Shown one piece after another: positions 1-9,724 of a stretch of 60,232 bases of DNA. The stretch is from NCBI GenBank assembly GCA_002304445.1, contig NEVA01000019.1, positions 1 to 60,232 on the forward strand, given 5' to 3'. A program made the position numbers and the translations under genes. Position 1 is the first letter of the stretch; the number at the start of each line of letters is the position of its first letter. This DNA is from Opitutia bacterium Tous-C4FEB (lineage in GTDB: Bacteria > Verrucomicrobiota > Verrucomicrobiia > Opitutales > Opitutaceae). Below the pieces are notes generated by a model. It saw only the letters and a program-made list of their open reading frames with translations, was not told where the DNA came from and did no database searches.

Positions 1-299
1 GTCGTGTCGACGGCCCTGCTCGTTTTATGTTTCACACCATCAACGACGCCAAACGGTGCGCCTTTTGGCGACTACTGCGTTATCTGAATGAGTCCGGCTT
101 AGGATGGGCGGTCTCGGGTTTTGTTGGATCGACCCTTGGGCGGCCAAATTTCGCCTAGACGGTGCGACCGGTTTTCACTCAGATTATACCGACGAGGACC
201 GGGCGCTTGAGGCGCACGTGAAATCGGTAATTGGTTTGGCGTCCGGGTGAAAACCGCAGCGTTGAATTGCCGCGATGGGTTTGTGCGCCTTTCGGGAAG
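1..299. other. no gene seen at left edge
   Basis: This stretch lies downstream of the first sulfatase gene, which reads leftward and stops at 300. I see no convincing reading frame, RNA or repeat in it. The short open frames that cross it are antisense shadows of the sulfatase C-terminus. Confidence 0.5.
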
Positions 300-1865
300 T
301 TACTTCAACTGGGCGGCTAGGCGGGCGGGTCGGATCGTCGGATCCGGTTTGCCGGCGAGTTCTTGTTTCTCGGCGCGGCCCCCTTGGTTTTGGGGCACTT
401 CGGGTGCGAACGTGGCGGGAAACGATGCGGCGAGCCGTTTCATCTGGGTTTGGATTTCCGGATCTTTCGAGGTCGCGAGGTTGGTCCACTGCATCGGATC
501 ACCGAGCATGTCGTAGAATTCCTCGGTGCCATCCTTGTAACGGATGAAATACCAGCGCTCGTCGCGCACGGAGGCGTTGCCTGGGCCCATCACCGTGATG
601 GAAACGTGCGGCCAGAGTTTCTGCGGATCGCGCAATAGGGGCGTGATGCTACGTCCGTCGATCTCGGGTTTTGCGGGCAATCCGCAGGCATCGATCAGGG
701 TGGGGAAGAGATCCATCAAATTTACGACGCGAGGGGAGTCTTGTTGGGTCTTCATGCCGGGCATCCGGATGATCAACGGCACACGGGTGGACTCGGCCCA
801 CAAGGTCGCTTTGCGGAAGCGCAATTTTTCACCTAGGTGCCAGCCGTGGTCGCCCCAGATGACGACGATCGTGTTGTCGCGGTTCGGGCTCCGCTCCAGC
901 GCGGCCAAGACGTGCCCAATGCAATCATCGGCGTAGCTCGTCGCCGCCAGATAGGCCTGCACGGCCCCTTTGTGCAGTCGGGGATCCTGCTGCACCCATT
1001 GGAAATCCGATGACGGTTTTTCTGTCGTGCGGCCCTTTCCGTCGACGATGTCGCTCAAGTCGTCGAGGCGAAATTCCGGCAGGGTGATCGACTCCAAAGG
1101 GTGCCGGTCGAAATACTCCTGCGGCACGTAAAAGGGCAGGTGCGGCTTGGAGATGCCGAGCGCCATGAAAAACGGCTTCTCTGCCGGCTTGGCCAATGCG
1201 GCGGCCGCCCATTCGGCGGCCTTCCAATCTTTGGAATCCTCTTTCGGTCCCTTTGTGGGGCCCCAACTGAATTCCGTGCCATCCGCATCGCCCGCTTTTA
1301 GGCCCTCGCGCTTTACCTCAGGCCGGGGAATGGGTTTTCCGTTGAGCAGATTCTGGCGGCGCGAAGTGATGCGCTCGGGGTCCGGCCGAGAACCGCTTCC
1401 GCCGGCGGAATCGTCCCATTGGTCGAAAGCCCAATGCCCCTCGTCCGCGGGATGTTTGTGGAAAATCTTTCCATTCGAAAGGGTGTGGTAACCGTGTTTA
1501 GAAAAATACTCCGGCAGCGTCAGGTGGGTTTTCACCAATTCCGATCCGCGCATGTTGTGGCTGTTGCCGTAAACTCCGCTCCGGTGGGGCATGAAGCCTG
1601 AGAGCAACGCCGAGCGCGACGGACCGCAGACCGGCCCGGCGCAATTGGCCTGCTGGAACACGACGGAACCGTTCTTGGCGAAGCGATCGAGGTTAGGCGT
1701 GGCCGATTTCTTCTGCGGAGCACCGCCAAAGGCACCGACCCAATCGTTCAGGTCGTCAATGGCGATGAACAACACGTTGTAGGGAGGGCGCGCGGGCTCG
1801 GCTGCAATGGACTCTGACGCGGGCGCGAGCAGGAGGCCAGCGAGTATGAGGGGATGGAGTTTCAT
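300..1865 (-). CDS. exported sulfatase, iduronate-2-sulfatase-like
   Basis: Type I sulfatase of 521 aa that should hydrolyse a sulfate ester on a glycan or other organic sulfate outside the cytoplasm. A signal peptide occupies about residues 1-22. The N-terminal metal site is seen in FIAIDDLNDW (about 33-42), the formylglycine motif is C80-G-P-S-R84 followed by SALLSG, and further active-site pieces are SKPHLPF and the late GDHGWHLGE. The DDLNDW start and the GDHGWHLGE block are characteristic of the iduronate-2-sulfatase-like branch. The cysteine must be converted to formylglycine by an FGE or anSME enzyme; neither is in this window. It is the last gene of the leftward accessory block and lies 179 bp downstream of another sulfatase. 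The natural substrate cannot be read from the sequence. Confidence 0.93.
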   Translation of the reverse strand: MKLHPLILAGLLLAPASESIAAEPARPPYNVLFIAIDDLNDWVGAFGGAPQKKSATPNLDRFAKNGSVVFQQANCAGPVCGPSRSALLSGFMPHRSGVYGNSHNMRGSELVKTHLTLPEYFSKHGYHTLSNGKIFHKHPADEGHWAFDQWDDSAGGSGSRPDPERITSRRQNLLNGKPIPRPEVKREGLKAGDADGTEFSWGPTKGPKEDSKDWKAAEWAAAALAKPAEKPFFMALGISKPHLPFYVPQEYFDRHPLESITLPEFRLDDLSDIVDGKGRTTEKPSSDFQWVQQDPRLHKGAVQAYLAATSYADDCIGHVLAALERSPNRDNTIVVIWGDHGWHLGEKLRFRKATLWAESTRVPLIIRMPGMKTQQDSPRVVNLMDLFPTLIDACGLPAKPEIDGRSITPLLRDPQKLWPHVSITVMGPGNASVRDERWYFIRYKDGTEEFYDMLGDPMQWTNLATSKDPEIQTQMKRLAASFPATFAPEVPQNQGGRAEKQELAGKPDPTIRPARLAAQLK

Positions 1866-2044
1866 GATGATTTCGTGCGGATTTATATTAACAAAATTGG
1901 TTGTTCCTTACCCGTGTGGTTGCGCGGCCGGAAGGGGAGACGCCCCGGCACCGCAGAATCAAATCAGGGGAACTATCCATCGTGATTGATTTCGTGCCAG
2001 CGGGTGAACTTGAAGAGCGCACCACTACGGTCGTTGGCGGCAGT

Positions 2045-3550
2045 TTAACGAAAGACCTTATATTCGGGGTTCAGCTCGAGATCCTTGAAGTAGGGTTTTT
2101 TCATCCAAAGGTCATAGGTCGCCCGGAGGTGCTCGGGGCTTTCCTGATACACGCCCTTGTCATCCGTGCGGATCGACCAACCGTCGAGCAGCTTGCGGTG
2201 TCGGTGCAGCTCGGAGCGGTGCTTGGGATCGGTCGCGAGATTCTTGACCTGATTGGGATCGGACGCGAGGTCGTAGAGTTCCTCGAACGGTCGCACTCCG
2301 AACCAATGCGCTTCTTGGTAGGCGTTTAATTTTTTTTCCCGGTGAAGCTGCCACATCTCCTGAGTATAGGGGGCATCATCGCGATATTGGCTCTGCATCA
2401 TGATACGATCCGTATGGTAGTTGCGGATGTAGCGCATGTTTTCCGTCCGAATGGTGCGGGACATGTCGATGGTGTAGTCGCAGCGGTCACGGGCTCCGAC
2501 GACGTAGTCCGCTGGCGGGAGTTTCGGAGCTAAAAGATTACGCCCTTCGTAATACTTCGGAATATCACCTCCTCCCAGCGCGAGCGTAGTCGCGGTCAAA
2601 TCAACCAAGGAGACGAGGTCATTGACGATTTTCCCTCTGGTAATCGAAGGATGTTTTCCGGTGATCATCAGAGGAACGTGCAGGCCGCCTTCATAACAGA
2701 ATTGCTTGTGGCGCAGCGATGACGGGGAGCCGTGGTCGGAGAAAAAGATAACGATCGTGTTATCCAATTCACCGTCGAGGCGGAGCTGTTCGATGATTTT
2801 TTCCACCTGGGTATCCGAGCCCCGCACTTCGTCGTAATGGAGCGCCCAAGCTTTCCGAGCAGCCGCGGCTTCGGGGTAATAGGGAGGGACGGTGACGGAA
2901 GCCCGGTTCACTTTTTGACTCGGTTTGATGTATCTCCGATCGCCCTTACCGCCCTGGATCTGGATCTGCCCAAACCAGGGCTGATTTCGATCCGGGCGGG
3001 AACTCCAGACATCCTTGGTCCAAGACCTCGAATGTTGTGCGTGGTTACCCTGCCAGCCGTTCATTCCTGCTTGGTAATCGGCCTTCGTTCCCACGTCATA
3101 AAGCTGACGGCGATCATAGTGGAAATTGTAGTCATCCTTGCCGTTGTTGAAGGTGAAATACCCTTGGGCCTTCATCAGTTCCGGCAAGGTCTTCATACCC
3201 TTGGGCAGATGAATGCGCAGATTCTCGGGCACGACCTGTCCGTCGGTGGTGCGGCTGGAGCGGTGCAAATGGGTGCCCGTCGTGGTTTGCATCGCACCGG
3301 TGATGAAAGATGAACGGCTCGCCGAGCATACCGGGGCATTGGCGTAGGCGCGTTTGAACAAGACGCCTTCGCTCGCCAATTTGTCGATATGAGGGGTGTG
3401 GCTTCGATTGATTTCGTCGCCGTAGCAACCCATGAAGGGCGACAAATCCTCGGCGATGATCCAAAGGATGTTCGGGCGTTTGGTTTCCGCCAGGGCGAGC
3501 CCGATGGTTGAACTGGCGAGTAGTATTGAGAATACTGATTTAAGATTCAT
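2045..3550 (-). CDS. exported sulfatase, N-sulfoglucosamine sulfohydrolase-like
   Basis: Sulfatase of 501 aa from the start chosen here. The open frame continues upstream to 3694, but the ATG at 3550 directly precedes a clean signal peptide (about residues 1-21, ending LALAE), so it is preferred. The metal-binding strand is RPNILWIIAEDLSPF, the formylglycine motif is C75-S-A-S-R79 (a CxAxR variant accepted in the family), and FFSDHGSP is the second metal site. The AEDLSPFMGCYGD block resembles heparan N-sulfatase (SGSH) relatives. No Shine-Dalgarno sequence precedes the start. It may share a transcript with the sulfatase at 300-1865. The substrate is unknown; SGSH-like sequences in this phylum are very numerous and need not act on heparan. 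Confidence 0.9.
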   Translation of the reverse strand: MNLKSVFSILLASSTIGLALAETKRPNILWIIAEDLSPFMGCYGDEINRSHTPHIDKLASEGVLFKRAYANAPVCSASRSSFITGAMQTTTGTHLHRSSRTTDGQVVPENLRIHLPKGMKTLPELMKAQGYFTFNNGKDDYNFHYDRRQLYDVGTKADYQAGMNGWQGNHAQHSRSWTKDVWSSRPDRNQPWFGQIQIQGGKGDRRYIKPSQKVNRASVTVPPYYPEAAAARKAWALHYDEVRGSDTQVEKIIEQLRLDGELDNTIVIFFSDHGSPSSLRHKQFCYEGGLHVPLMITGKHPSITRGKIVNDLVSLVDLTATTLALGGGDIPKYYEGRNLLAPKLPPADYVVGARDRCDYTIDMSRTIRTENMRYIRNYHTDRIMMQSQYRDDAPYTQEMWQLHREKKLNAYQEAHWFGVRPFEELYDLASDPNQVKNLATDPKHRSELHRHRKLLDGWSIRTDDKGVYQESPEHLRATYDLWMKKPYFKDLELNPEYKVFR

Positions 3551-4303
3551 TGTGCATGTGAGCAGGCTGGAAACCGTAAAGAATACAGAGCGGGTAACCG
3601 TCTGGAGTTTTTTTTGAAGTGTCATAGGGATGGGTCTTGAATTTTTTGGGGTGCTTGCCACCGGAGGCAGAGGTTCACACAGGGGCTGTATCATTTGGGC
3701 GAATCCCTACGTTTTCCGTTTGGCGAGGATTCGGCGTGGCGCCCGATCCGCATTCATCACTCCGGCGGTGTAGCGGGCGTAGACCATCCGCATCGCGGGA
3801 GCATCCGGGCGAGAAGCCGCCGGCTTCATCGCCGCCGGATAGATTTCGTCATTTGTAGTCTGGTCGTGGTGCAAGCGGGGTTTGGGACAGTCGGCTGCGT
3901 CGTTCATCTGGAAAAGTTGCGGGTTCGGCTTACGGTCAGAGTTTTTCGAGGCGTGGTTTTGGTAGGGATTCCCAAATTCCAAATCGTATCCGACGGTCCC
4001 TCCGTCCACACCGCCGCCGTTGCAAGGCTGCAGACGCGTGGAGGGGTTGTCGTCGGTCTTTGAGAAACTGGCCGAGACGTAGCCGTTTGCTCAAAAACAT
4101 TGGGATACCTCACCAAAGCCGCCGGAGCCTGAGGTTGGCTGCTCGTATAGATCATCCCGGACGAAACGGGGTGAATCCCCGTGATCCAAAGCACGATTCG
4201 ATTTCATCGGATGACGGATTGCTGGGGGCAAAACGGAGGGTGACGGGTGGGGACGCCTCGGCATGGGAAAGAGGCTCGAAGTCGCGTGATGGGCCCGACG
4301 CTT
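3551..4303. other. spacer between two sulfatases, possibly a decayed gene
   Basis: This 750-bp gap separates two same-strand sulfatase genes. On the minus strand a 100-aa frame (3707-4009) with coding-like composition, including YDLEFGNPYQNHASKN and DEIYPAAMKP, abuts another open frame (3904-4194) without a good start or recognised domain. It may be the remains of a gene broken by frameshifts, or the promoter region of the downstream sulfatase. I could not place it in any family. Confidence 0.25.
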
Positions 4304-5743
4304 TTAAGATTCGGACTTCTTCCAAGCCGGTCGGGCTTCGGTCCCGATGGCAGCGTCGAGCTCGACCATCCGGCGGCGCAGGCGTTCGACCAGTTCCGGC
4401 TTTTCTGCGGCGAGATTGCGGGTCTCCCCGAGGTCACTCGCCAGGTTGAAAAGCATCACCTCGGGTTTGGGCGCAGCCTTGGCTTTGTTGGCGGCGGCGG
4501 GCCGTGGCTCGAGGAACTTCCAGTCGCCTTCGCGGAGTCCTTCGAGCGTGCCGTCGCGGGAGTAGTAGAGGAAATCGTTGCGCACGGATTTTACGGTGCC
4601 GGTGAGTAGGCCGGAGATATCCAGACCGTCGATGGGCCGGTTGGCGGGAAGCGGCGTGCCGGTGAGGGCGGCGATGGTGGGTAGCAGGTCGATGGTGGAC
4701 GCCAGCGATTCACACACCGAATTGGCCGGAATCCGGCCCGGCGCCCACATGATGCAAGGCACGCGTTGGCCGCCCTCAAAGGTGCTCATCTTGCCATCGC
4801 GGAGCGGGCCGGCAGAACCGCCGTGGTGTTTGAACGTCAGCCACGGGCCGTTGTCGGTGGTGAAGATCACATAGGTGTTGGCGGCGAGGTTAAGGTCGCG
4901 CAGGCGGTCGAAGATGCGACCGACCTCGGTGTCGAGGTGCTCGATGGTGTTGATGTAGGCGCGCGTCGGATCGGGGTCGCGGACATCGTCCGGCACATAC
5001 AACGGGATGTGCGGCATCGAGTAGGGCAGATAGACGAAGAAGGGGCGCTTTTGGTTTTTCTCGATGAAATCGATGGCGCGGTCCGTGCAGCGGCGGGTGA
5101 TGGTGCGCTGATCGACGGGGAGTTCGACGATTCGCTCGTTCTCCATCAGCGGCGTTTTCCATTTGGTGAGGGTCGAGGCCGGTTCGAGCCAGAGTTCGTC
5201 CATTCCGGCCGGTCCGCTCTTGGGTTTCCCTTGGTTGTCCGGGTGGTTCATGTCGTTCGAGTAGGGAATGCCAAAATAGGCATCGAAGCCGTTCGCGGTC
5301 GGCAACACCTCGGGGTGGTGTCCGAGATGCCACTTGCCGAATGCCGCGGTGGCGTAGCCCTGCTGCTTCAGGTGATCGGCGATGGTGTGCTCGGCGGGGT
5401 TCAAACCGGTGGTCGAGACCGGAAAGAGCACGCCTTTGTGCAGGCCCACGCGTTTGGGATAACTGCCGGTGAGCAATGCGGCGCGCGACGGCGTGCACAC
5501 GGAGGAGGCGGACATGAAGCTGGTGAACTTGCGGCCTTCGCGGGCGAGGCGGTCAAGGTGGGGCGTGCGAATGGTCGTCGAGCCAAAGCTGCCCAAATCG
5601 CCGTAGCCCTGATCGTCGGTGAAAATGAGAACGATATTGGGCTTACCCGCCGGCGGCTGAACAGCGGCATTCACGATGGGCGTCATGGCCAGCGCGGCGA
5701 AGAAAAGCGGCGCGAGACGACGAAGATAGGCTGCGGGAATCAT
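4304..5743 (-). CDS. exported arylsulfatase (ARSA/GALNS-like)
   Basis: Arylsulfatase of 479 aa with a signal peptide at about residues 1-26. Canonical pieces appear in order: PNIVLIFTDDQGYGDLG (first metal site), the formylglycine motif C83-T-P-S-R87 followed by AALLTG, GKWHLG (catalytic Lys and His), MPHIPLY, and FTTDNGPW (second metal site). The arrangement matches the arylsulfatase A / N-acetylgalactosamine-6-sulfatase type. The gene begins 102 bp after the DUF1592 cytochrome gene on the same strand and may be the distal gene of that operon. The protein should act in the periplasm or at the cell surface. The substrate is not deducible. Confidence 0.93.
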   Translation of the reverse strand: MIPAAYLRRLAPLFFAALAMTPIVNAAVQPPAGKPNIVLIFTDDQGYGDLGSFGSTTIRTPHLDRLAREGRKFTSFMSASSVCTPSRAALLTGSYPKRVGLHKGVLFPVSTTGLNPAEHTIADHLKQQGYATAAFGKWHLGHHPEVLPTANGFDAYFGIPYSNDMNHPDNQGKPKSGPAGMDELWLEPASTLTKWKTPLMENERIVELPVDQRTITRRCTDRAIDFIEKNQKRPFFVYLPYSMPHIPLYVPDDVRDPDPTRAYINTIEHLDTEVGRIFDRLRDLNLAANTYVIFTTDNGPWLTFKHHGGSAGPLRDGKMSTFEGGQRVPCIMWAPGRIPANSVCESLASTIDLLPTIAALTGTPLPANRPIDGLDISGLLTGTVKSVRNDFLYYSRDGTLEGLREGDWKFLEPRPAAANKAKAAPKPEVMLFNLASDLGETRNLAAEKPELVERLRRRMVELDAAIGTEARPAWKKSES

Positions 5744-5845
5744 AAAGGAAGTGGCGGCAATTATGGGTGGAATGGGGCGCGTCGTGGATGTTCGTCGCGG
5801 AGATCAGTTCGGGTGATTCGTTTCGACTTTTCGCCGGCCAAAGAG

Positions 5846-8341
5846 TCAGAGGCCCACGAAAAGTTCGCTGGTCACGACCGCTTCGATCAACGAACGCAGG
5901 CCGTGCTGTCGGCCGGGCAGATCGGCGACGATCTTTTCAACGACGACTTGGTCGAGGGCGCCGATTCGCCGACCGCAGGCATAGGTGAGCAGACGGTCGG
6001 TAAGCATGTGGGCGAAGAGATCCTGGCGCTTCACGAGGATTTTCTTGAGGCCGGCAATGTCCGAAAATTTCTCTCCGCTGGGCAATTCCCCGGCGGAGTC
6101 GATCGGGGTTTTGCCGTAGCTCGTCCGCCAGCCGCCGATGGGATCAAAGTTCTCCAAGGCGAAGCCGAGGGGATCGATTTTCTGGTGACAACTGTAGCAG
6201 TTCGGCGACTCGCGATGCTTGCTGACGAGTTCGCGGATGGACTTGGCCCCGCGCACGTCGGGGTCGATCGCGGGCACATCGTCGGGCGGAGGCGGGGGCG
6301 GAGTGCCGAGAATGTTCTCCAAGACGAAGACGCCGCGCACGACCGGCGAGGTCTCGATGCCGTTGGCGGTGACGGTGAGGACGGCACCCATGCCGAGGAG
6401 TCCGCCGCGCCGGGAGTCGGGGAAGGAGACTTTGCGGAACTCGTGCGCGCGGGCAGGATCACCGAGATCGCCGAGACCGTAGTGGGAGGCGAGCGGCTGG
6501 TTGATAAAACTGTAGTCGCAATCGAGGAAGTTTCCGATCGGGGCGTCGCGCGCGATCAGATCACGAAAGAAGAGCCGAGTCTCAGTTTTGAAGGCGGGCT
6601 CAAGACCCTTGGAGTAATAGTGCTCGAAATCACGGCGATCCGGCGGCGTGGTGCCGAGGCTGCGGAGGTGCAGCCAACTGTCCAGGAAGCCCGACACAAA
6701 CGCGTCGGAACGGGGGCTGGCCAACAGGCGGCGCGTCTGCGCAGTGAGGACATCGGGCTTGGTCAACCCGCCGCTGGCCGCGAGTCGGAGCAGCTCGGCA
6801 TCGGGCGGGGCGGACCACAGAAAATAGGAGAGCCGCGAGGCGAGCGCGTGGCCGGTGAGGCGCGGCCGGGTCTTCCCTTCGCCTTGGGGAGCGACCGTGT
6901 CTTGCGACAAGTAAAGGAAAGAGGGCGAGCTGAGCGCGGCCTTGAGCGCATCCTTGAGACCTTCCTGCGGAGAACGGCCGGCAGTGATGCGTTGTCCCGC
7001 GACACGCATCAGGCGGTCCACTTCGTCTTTTGTAGCCGGCCGGCGATAGGCGCGGTCGGCGAAGGAGTGGAGGACTTGGCGCATGGCCTCGGGCGCAAGC
7101 GCGGTCTCGCCATAGACCGCCTGCACCGGGGAAGGTGACTTTGACTCAGCCAGAGGCCCTCGGATCTTCACCTCATGGATGCGGATGTGGGGCACCTTTC
7201 CTTCGACGACGCTGATGATGCGATTCTCGACGATGCCGAGGCCGTTCTTGCCTTCTCGTTTGGCGTCGGCGGGCCATTTGTCTTTGTGGTATTCCACGAT
7301 TTTGACCCACGAGTTGCGGGCGCTCTTTGACCCGTTTGGAAAGACGAAGCGGGGAGTGTGCCCGGCATCCAGCCAGACCCGCAGCGTGTGCCACACCGGG
7401 TCGCCGTCGGCCAGCGCCACCTCGGCAAGCATGGGTTGGAGAGGCTGGGGATGATAAAGCGGACCGGCCTTCGCGTCGCCGGGGACGAGACCGAGGCGGA
7501 GGGGCTCGCGCGAGTCGGTGCCAAAAATTTTCGGATCATACGGGTGCACCCGGTTCATGGCCTGGGCGAGAACGCGAATCTCGTAAAATCCGTCAACGGG
7601 CACGCCTTGCTGAAAGTCGTTGATGAAGCCAAAACCGCCCTCGTGGTTCGGCGTGTCCATGCACTCGTAGATGCCGATGAACGCGTTTTTGAGCCGGGTG
7701 TGCGGGCGACTCATTTCCTGCTGGGGTTTAAAGTTTCCGCGGAAGTGCCACGATTGTTCCTCCGGTTTCTTTTGTGCCGCAAAGGCTTTCTCGACCACGA
7801 GGTCCGCCGCTTCGAGATACTGGTCCAGCAGATAGCCGGAGGTCTGCAGCACGTCGCCGAGGTTGTCCATGTGCTCCTCGCTTTGGTCGCGGGGAAAGTT
7901 CGTCGTCGGATCGAAAGCGGCCATGTTGAGCCCGAAAAGATCGCCGACGGTATTGAGGTATTCGCGGCGGTTCAGGCGGCGCAAAACCGTGTTCCCGCCG
8001 GTGCCGGCCAAGTTTTCGCGTCCCCGGGCGAGTTCGAGGATGACTTGATCCAGGAACACCTTCTGCTCCGCGAGACTGGGCTGCTTGGCCTTTTCCGGCG
8101 GCATGTCGCCGAGATGGAGCTGATCCATCATGTCCTTCAGGTCGATCAGGGTGTCCTCGTTGGCCGCCGGGAGGAGCAACTCGTCGAAGCGCCGATCACC
8201 TTTCTGTTTCTCCGGGCCGTGGCATTCGATGCAGTAGGTGGAGAGGAAGTTTTTGACGACCGCGTTGTTGGGCGCGGCTGCTACCGGAGCGGCCGCCAAC
8301 GCGAGCAAACTGGCGGCGAGGAGGAATGGGCTGCGAAGCAT
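5846..8341 (-). CDS. exported DUF1592-type multidomain cytochrome (PSD1, DUF1587/1595/1592/1588/1585)
   Basis: Protein of 831 aa found with DUF1552 partners in Planctomycetes and Verrucomicrobia; its reaction is unknown. The start at 8341 was chosen because the signal peptide LLAASLLALAAAPVAAA follows at once; the frame reaches 8467 but overlaps the next gene. Visible in order: a c-type haem motif C37-I-E-C-H41 in the PSD1-like head, DUF1587 (RRLNRREYLNTVGDLFGL), DUF1595 (ADRAYRRPATKDEVDRLM), DUF1592 (ASRLSYFLWSAPPDAEL), DUF1588 with a second motif CYSCH followed by QKIDPLGFALENFDP, and DUF1585 at the C-terminus. It starts 35 bp after the DUF1552 stop, so the two are probably co-transcribed. 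It may pass electrons for oxidation of an extracellular substrate; that is inference. Confidence 0.93.
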   Translation of the reverse strand: MLRSPFLLAASLLALAAAPVAAAPNNAVVKNFLSTYCIECHGPEKQKGDRRFDELLLPAANEDTLIDLKDMMDQLHLGDMPPEKAKQPSLAEQKVFLDQVILELARGRENLAGTGGNTVLRRLNRREYLNTVGDLFGLNMAAFDPTTNFPRDQSEEHMDNLGDVLQTSGYLLDQYLEAADLVVEKAFAAQKKPEEQSWHFRGNFKPQQEMSRPHTRLKNAFIGIYECMDTPNHEGGFGFINDFQQGVPVDGFYEIRVLAQAMNRVHPYDPKIFGTDSREPLRLGLVPGDAKAGPLYHPQPLQPMLAEVALADGDPVWHTLRVWLDAGHTPRFVFPNGSKSARNSWVKIVEYHKDKWPADAKREGKNGLGIVENRIISVVEGKVPHIRIHEVKIRGPLAESKSPSPVQAVYGETALAPEAMRQVLHSFADRAYRRPATKDEVDRLMRVAGQRITAGRSPQEGLKDALKAALSSPSFLYLSQDTVAPQGEGKTRPRLTGHALASRLSYFLWSAPPDAELLRLAASGGLTKPDVLTAQTRRLLASPRSDAFVSGFLDSWLHLRSLGTTPPDRRDFEHYYSKGLEPAFKTETRLFFRDLIARDAPIGNFLDCDYSFINQPLASHYGLGDLGDPARAHEFRKVSFPDSRRGGLLGMGAVLTVTANGIETSPVVRGVFVLENILGTPPPPPPDDVPAIDPDVRGAKSIRELVSKHRESPNCYSCHQKIDPLGFALENFDPIGGWRTSYGKTPIDSAGELPSGEKFSDIAGLKKILVKRQDLFAHMLTDRLLTYACGRRIGALDQVVVEKIVADLPGRQHGLRSLIEAVVTSELFVGL

Positions 8342-8376
8342 GGTGCGTGGGCGGAAATCAGCAGGTTCGGAAACGC

Positions 8377-9690
8377 TCACGTGAGGCCGGAGAGGGTGCC
8401 GGTGCTGGTGCCAAATTTGTTCACCTCGATGCCGAAACGCTGGAGCATGGACAGGTAAAGATTGCACAGGGGCTGCCGACCGAGGCCCTTTTCCGGATAG
8501 GCCTTGTGCTCGCCGTGCTTGAAGCCACCGCCGGCAAAAATGATCGGGAGATTTCCGTTGGTGTGAGAGTTGGCGTTGCCCATGCCGCTGCCGAAAAGAA
8601 CCATCGAGTGATCCAAGAGGCTGCCGGGCCCGTCTTCGGTGCTCCGGAGCTTGGTGAGGAAGCGGGCGAACTGTTCGATTTGGTAACGCTCCATCTTGAT
8701 GAGAGCGGCGATCGCTTCCGGCCGTTGGCCGTGGTGGGAAAAGGCATGATAGCCGCCATTCAAACCGAAGGCATTGGCCTCAAAGTCCCCTCCGATTTCA
8801 AACGTCGCGATGCGGGTGGAGTCCGTCTGCAGGGCGAGCGCGATCAGATCATACATGAGCGGGAGGTCGGAAACGAAGCCCTTGTTGTTGGGCTCCTTCA
8901 TTTTTGGATCGGGCTTCGGGATGTGCGCCCATTGGCGGCGCAGCTCGATCTGCTTCTCCACGTCGCGGACCGACGTAAAATACTCTTCGAGCTTTTCCTT
9001 GTCGCGCTGGCCGAGGTGACGTTCGAGGGATTTTGCGTCGCCTTGCACGGCGTCGAGGATCGAGCCCTTGAGATCGAGGCGGTCCGTCGAGCTCGCGATC
9101 TGCGCGGCACCGTCGGAAACAAACAGTTTTCGGAAGAGTTCCCGCGGCGTGCTGATGGGCGGCACCCGGGTGCCACTGCGCGTCCACGACATGAGGCAAC
9201 CGCCGTGCAGCCCGCTCTCCGAACCCAATGCAAGCGAGGGGAACCGCGTGGCGCCGCCCATCGTCTCTGCTGCGCGTTGGTCAAGGGTGAGATTGCCCTC
9301 AGGCATCCCTTTGGCGTCGGCCGTCCGCACGCCGCTCAAGAAAGAGCTGATGGCGAAGTGCCCGCCCTTCACGCCATGATCGAGGCCGGAGAAAACGGAG
9401 ACCTCGGGCTGAAGCGGCTTGATCGATTCCAGAACGGTGGGGAGCTCGTAGTTGCGGCCGGTCTGGGTGGGAAAAAACGTCGGCGGGTGAAACCCGAGCA
9501 TGTTGCCGACGCACACCATGCGCTTCGGCCGTGAGGTGCCGGCCGCTTTGCCGGGCAGGGCGCCGACGGCTGAATTTTGGGCGAAGATGCGCCCGCCGAT
9601 TGATTCCAGCAGCGGAAGGGCGAGGGTGATGCCGGTGGCCCGCAGGAAATGACGGCGGCTGGGAGCAAACGTGGTGAGGTCGGAATTCAT
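8377..9690 (-). CDS. Tat-exported DUF1552 protein
   Basis: DUF1552 family protein of 437 aa with unknown biochemical role, nearly always encoded next to a DUF1592 cytochrome as here. The ATG at 9690 is followed by a twin-arginine signal (SRRHFLRATG, then a hydrophobic stretch), so the protein is exported folded, which suggests a cofactor or an obligate partner. DUF1552 hallmarks include RMVCVGNMLGFHPPTFFP near the N-terminus and LFGSGMGNANSHTNGNLPI near the C-terminus. The gene overlaps nothing; 34 bp separate it from the upstream PhoD gene. The dozen bases up to and including the ATG (CCACGCACCATG) are identical to those of the following DUF1592 gene. Confidence 0.93.
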   Translation of the reverse strand: MNSDLTTFAPSRRHFLRATGITLALPLLESIGGRIFAQNSAVGALPGKAAGTSRPKRMVCVGNMLGFHPPTFFPTQTGRNYELPTVLESIKPLQPEVSVFSGLDHGVKGGHFAISSFLSGVRTADAKGMPEGNLTLDQRAAETMGGATRFPSLALGSESGLHGGCLMSWTRSGTRVPPISTPRELFRKLFVSDGAAQIASSTDRLDLKGSILDAVQGDAKSLERHLGQRDKEKLEEYFTSVRDVEKQIELRRQWAHIPKPDPKMKEPNNKGFVSDLPLMYDLIALALQTDSTRIATFEIGGDFEANAFGLNGGYHAFSHHGQRPEAIAALIKMERYQIEQFARFLTKLRSTEDGPGSLLDHSMVLFGSGMGNANSHTNGNLPIIFAGGGFKHGEHKAYPEKGLGRQPLCNLYLSMLQRFGIEVNKFGTSTGTLSGLT

Positions 9691-9724
9691 GGTGCGTGGT
9701 TGAAAAATGAGGGTTCGGGGGACG

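Noticed and set aside
4766-7138. 790-aa open frame on the plus strand
   Set aside because: It is antisense to the arylsulfatase and the DUF1592 gene, has low-complexity Val/Gly/Glu/Arg composition typical of antisense GC-rich frames, and no domain.
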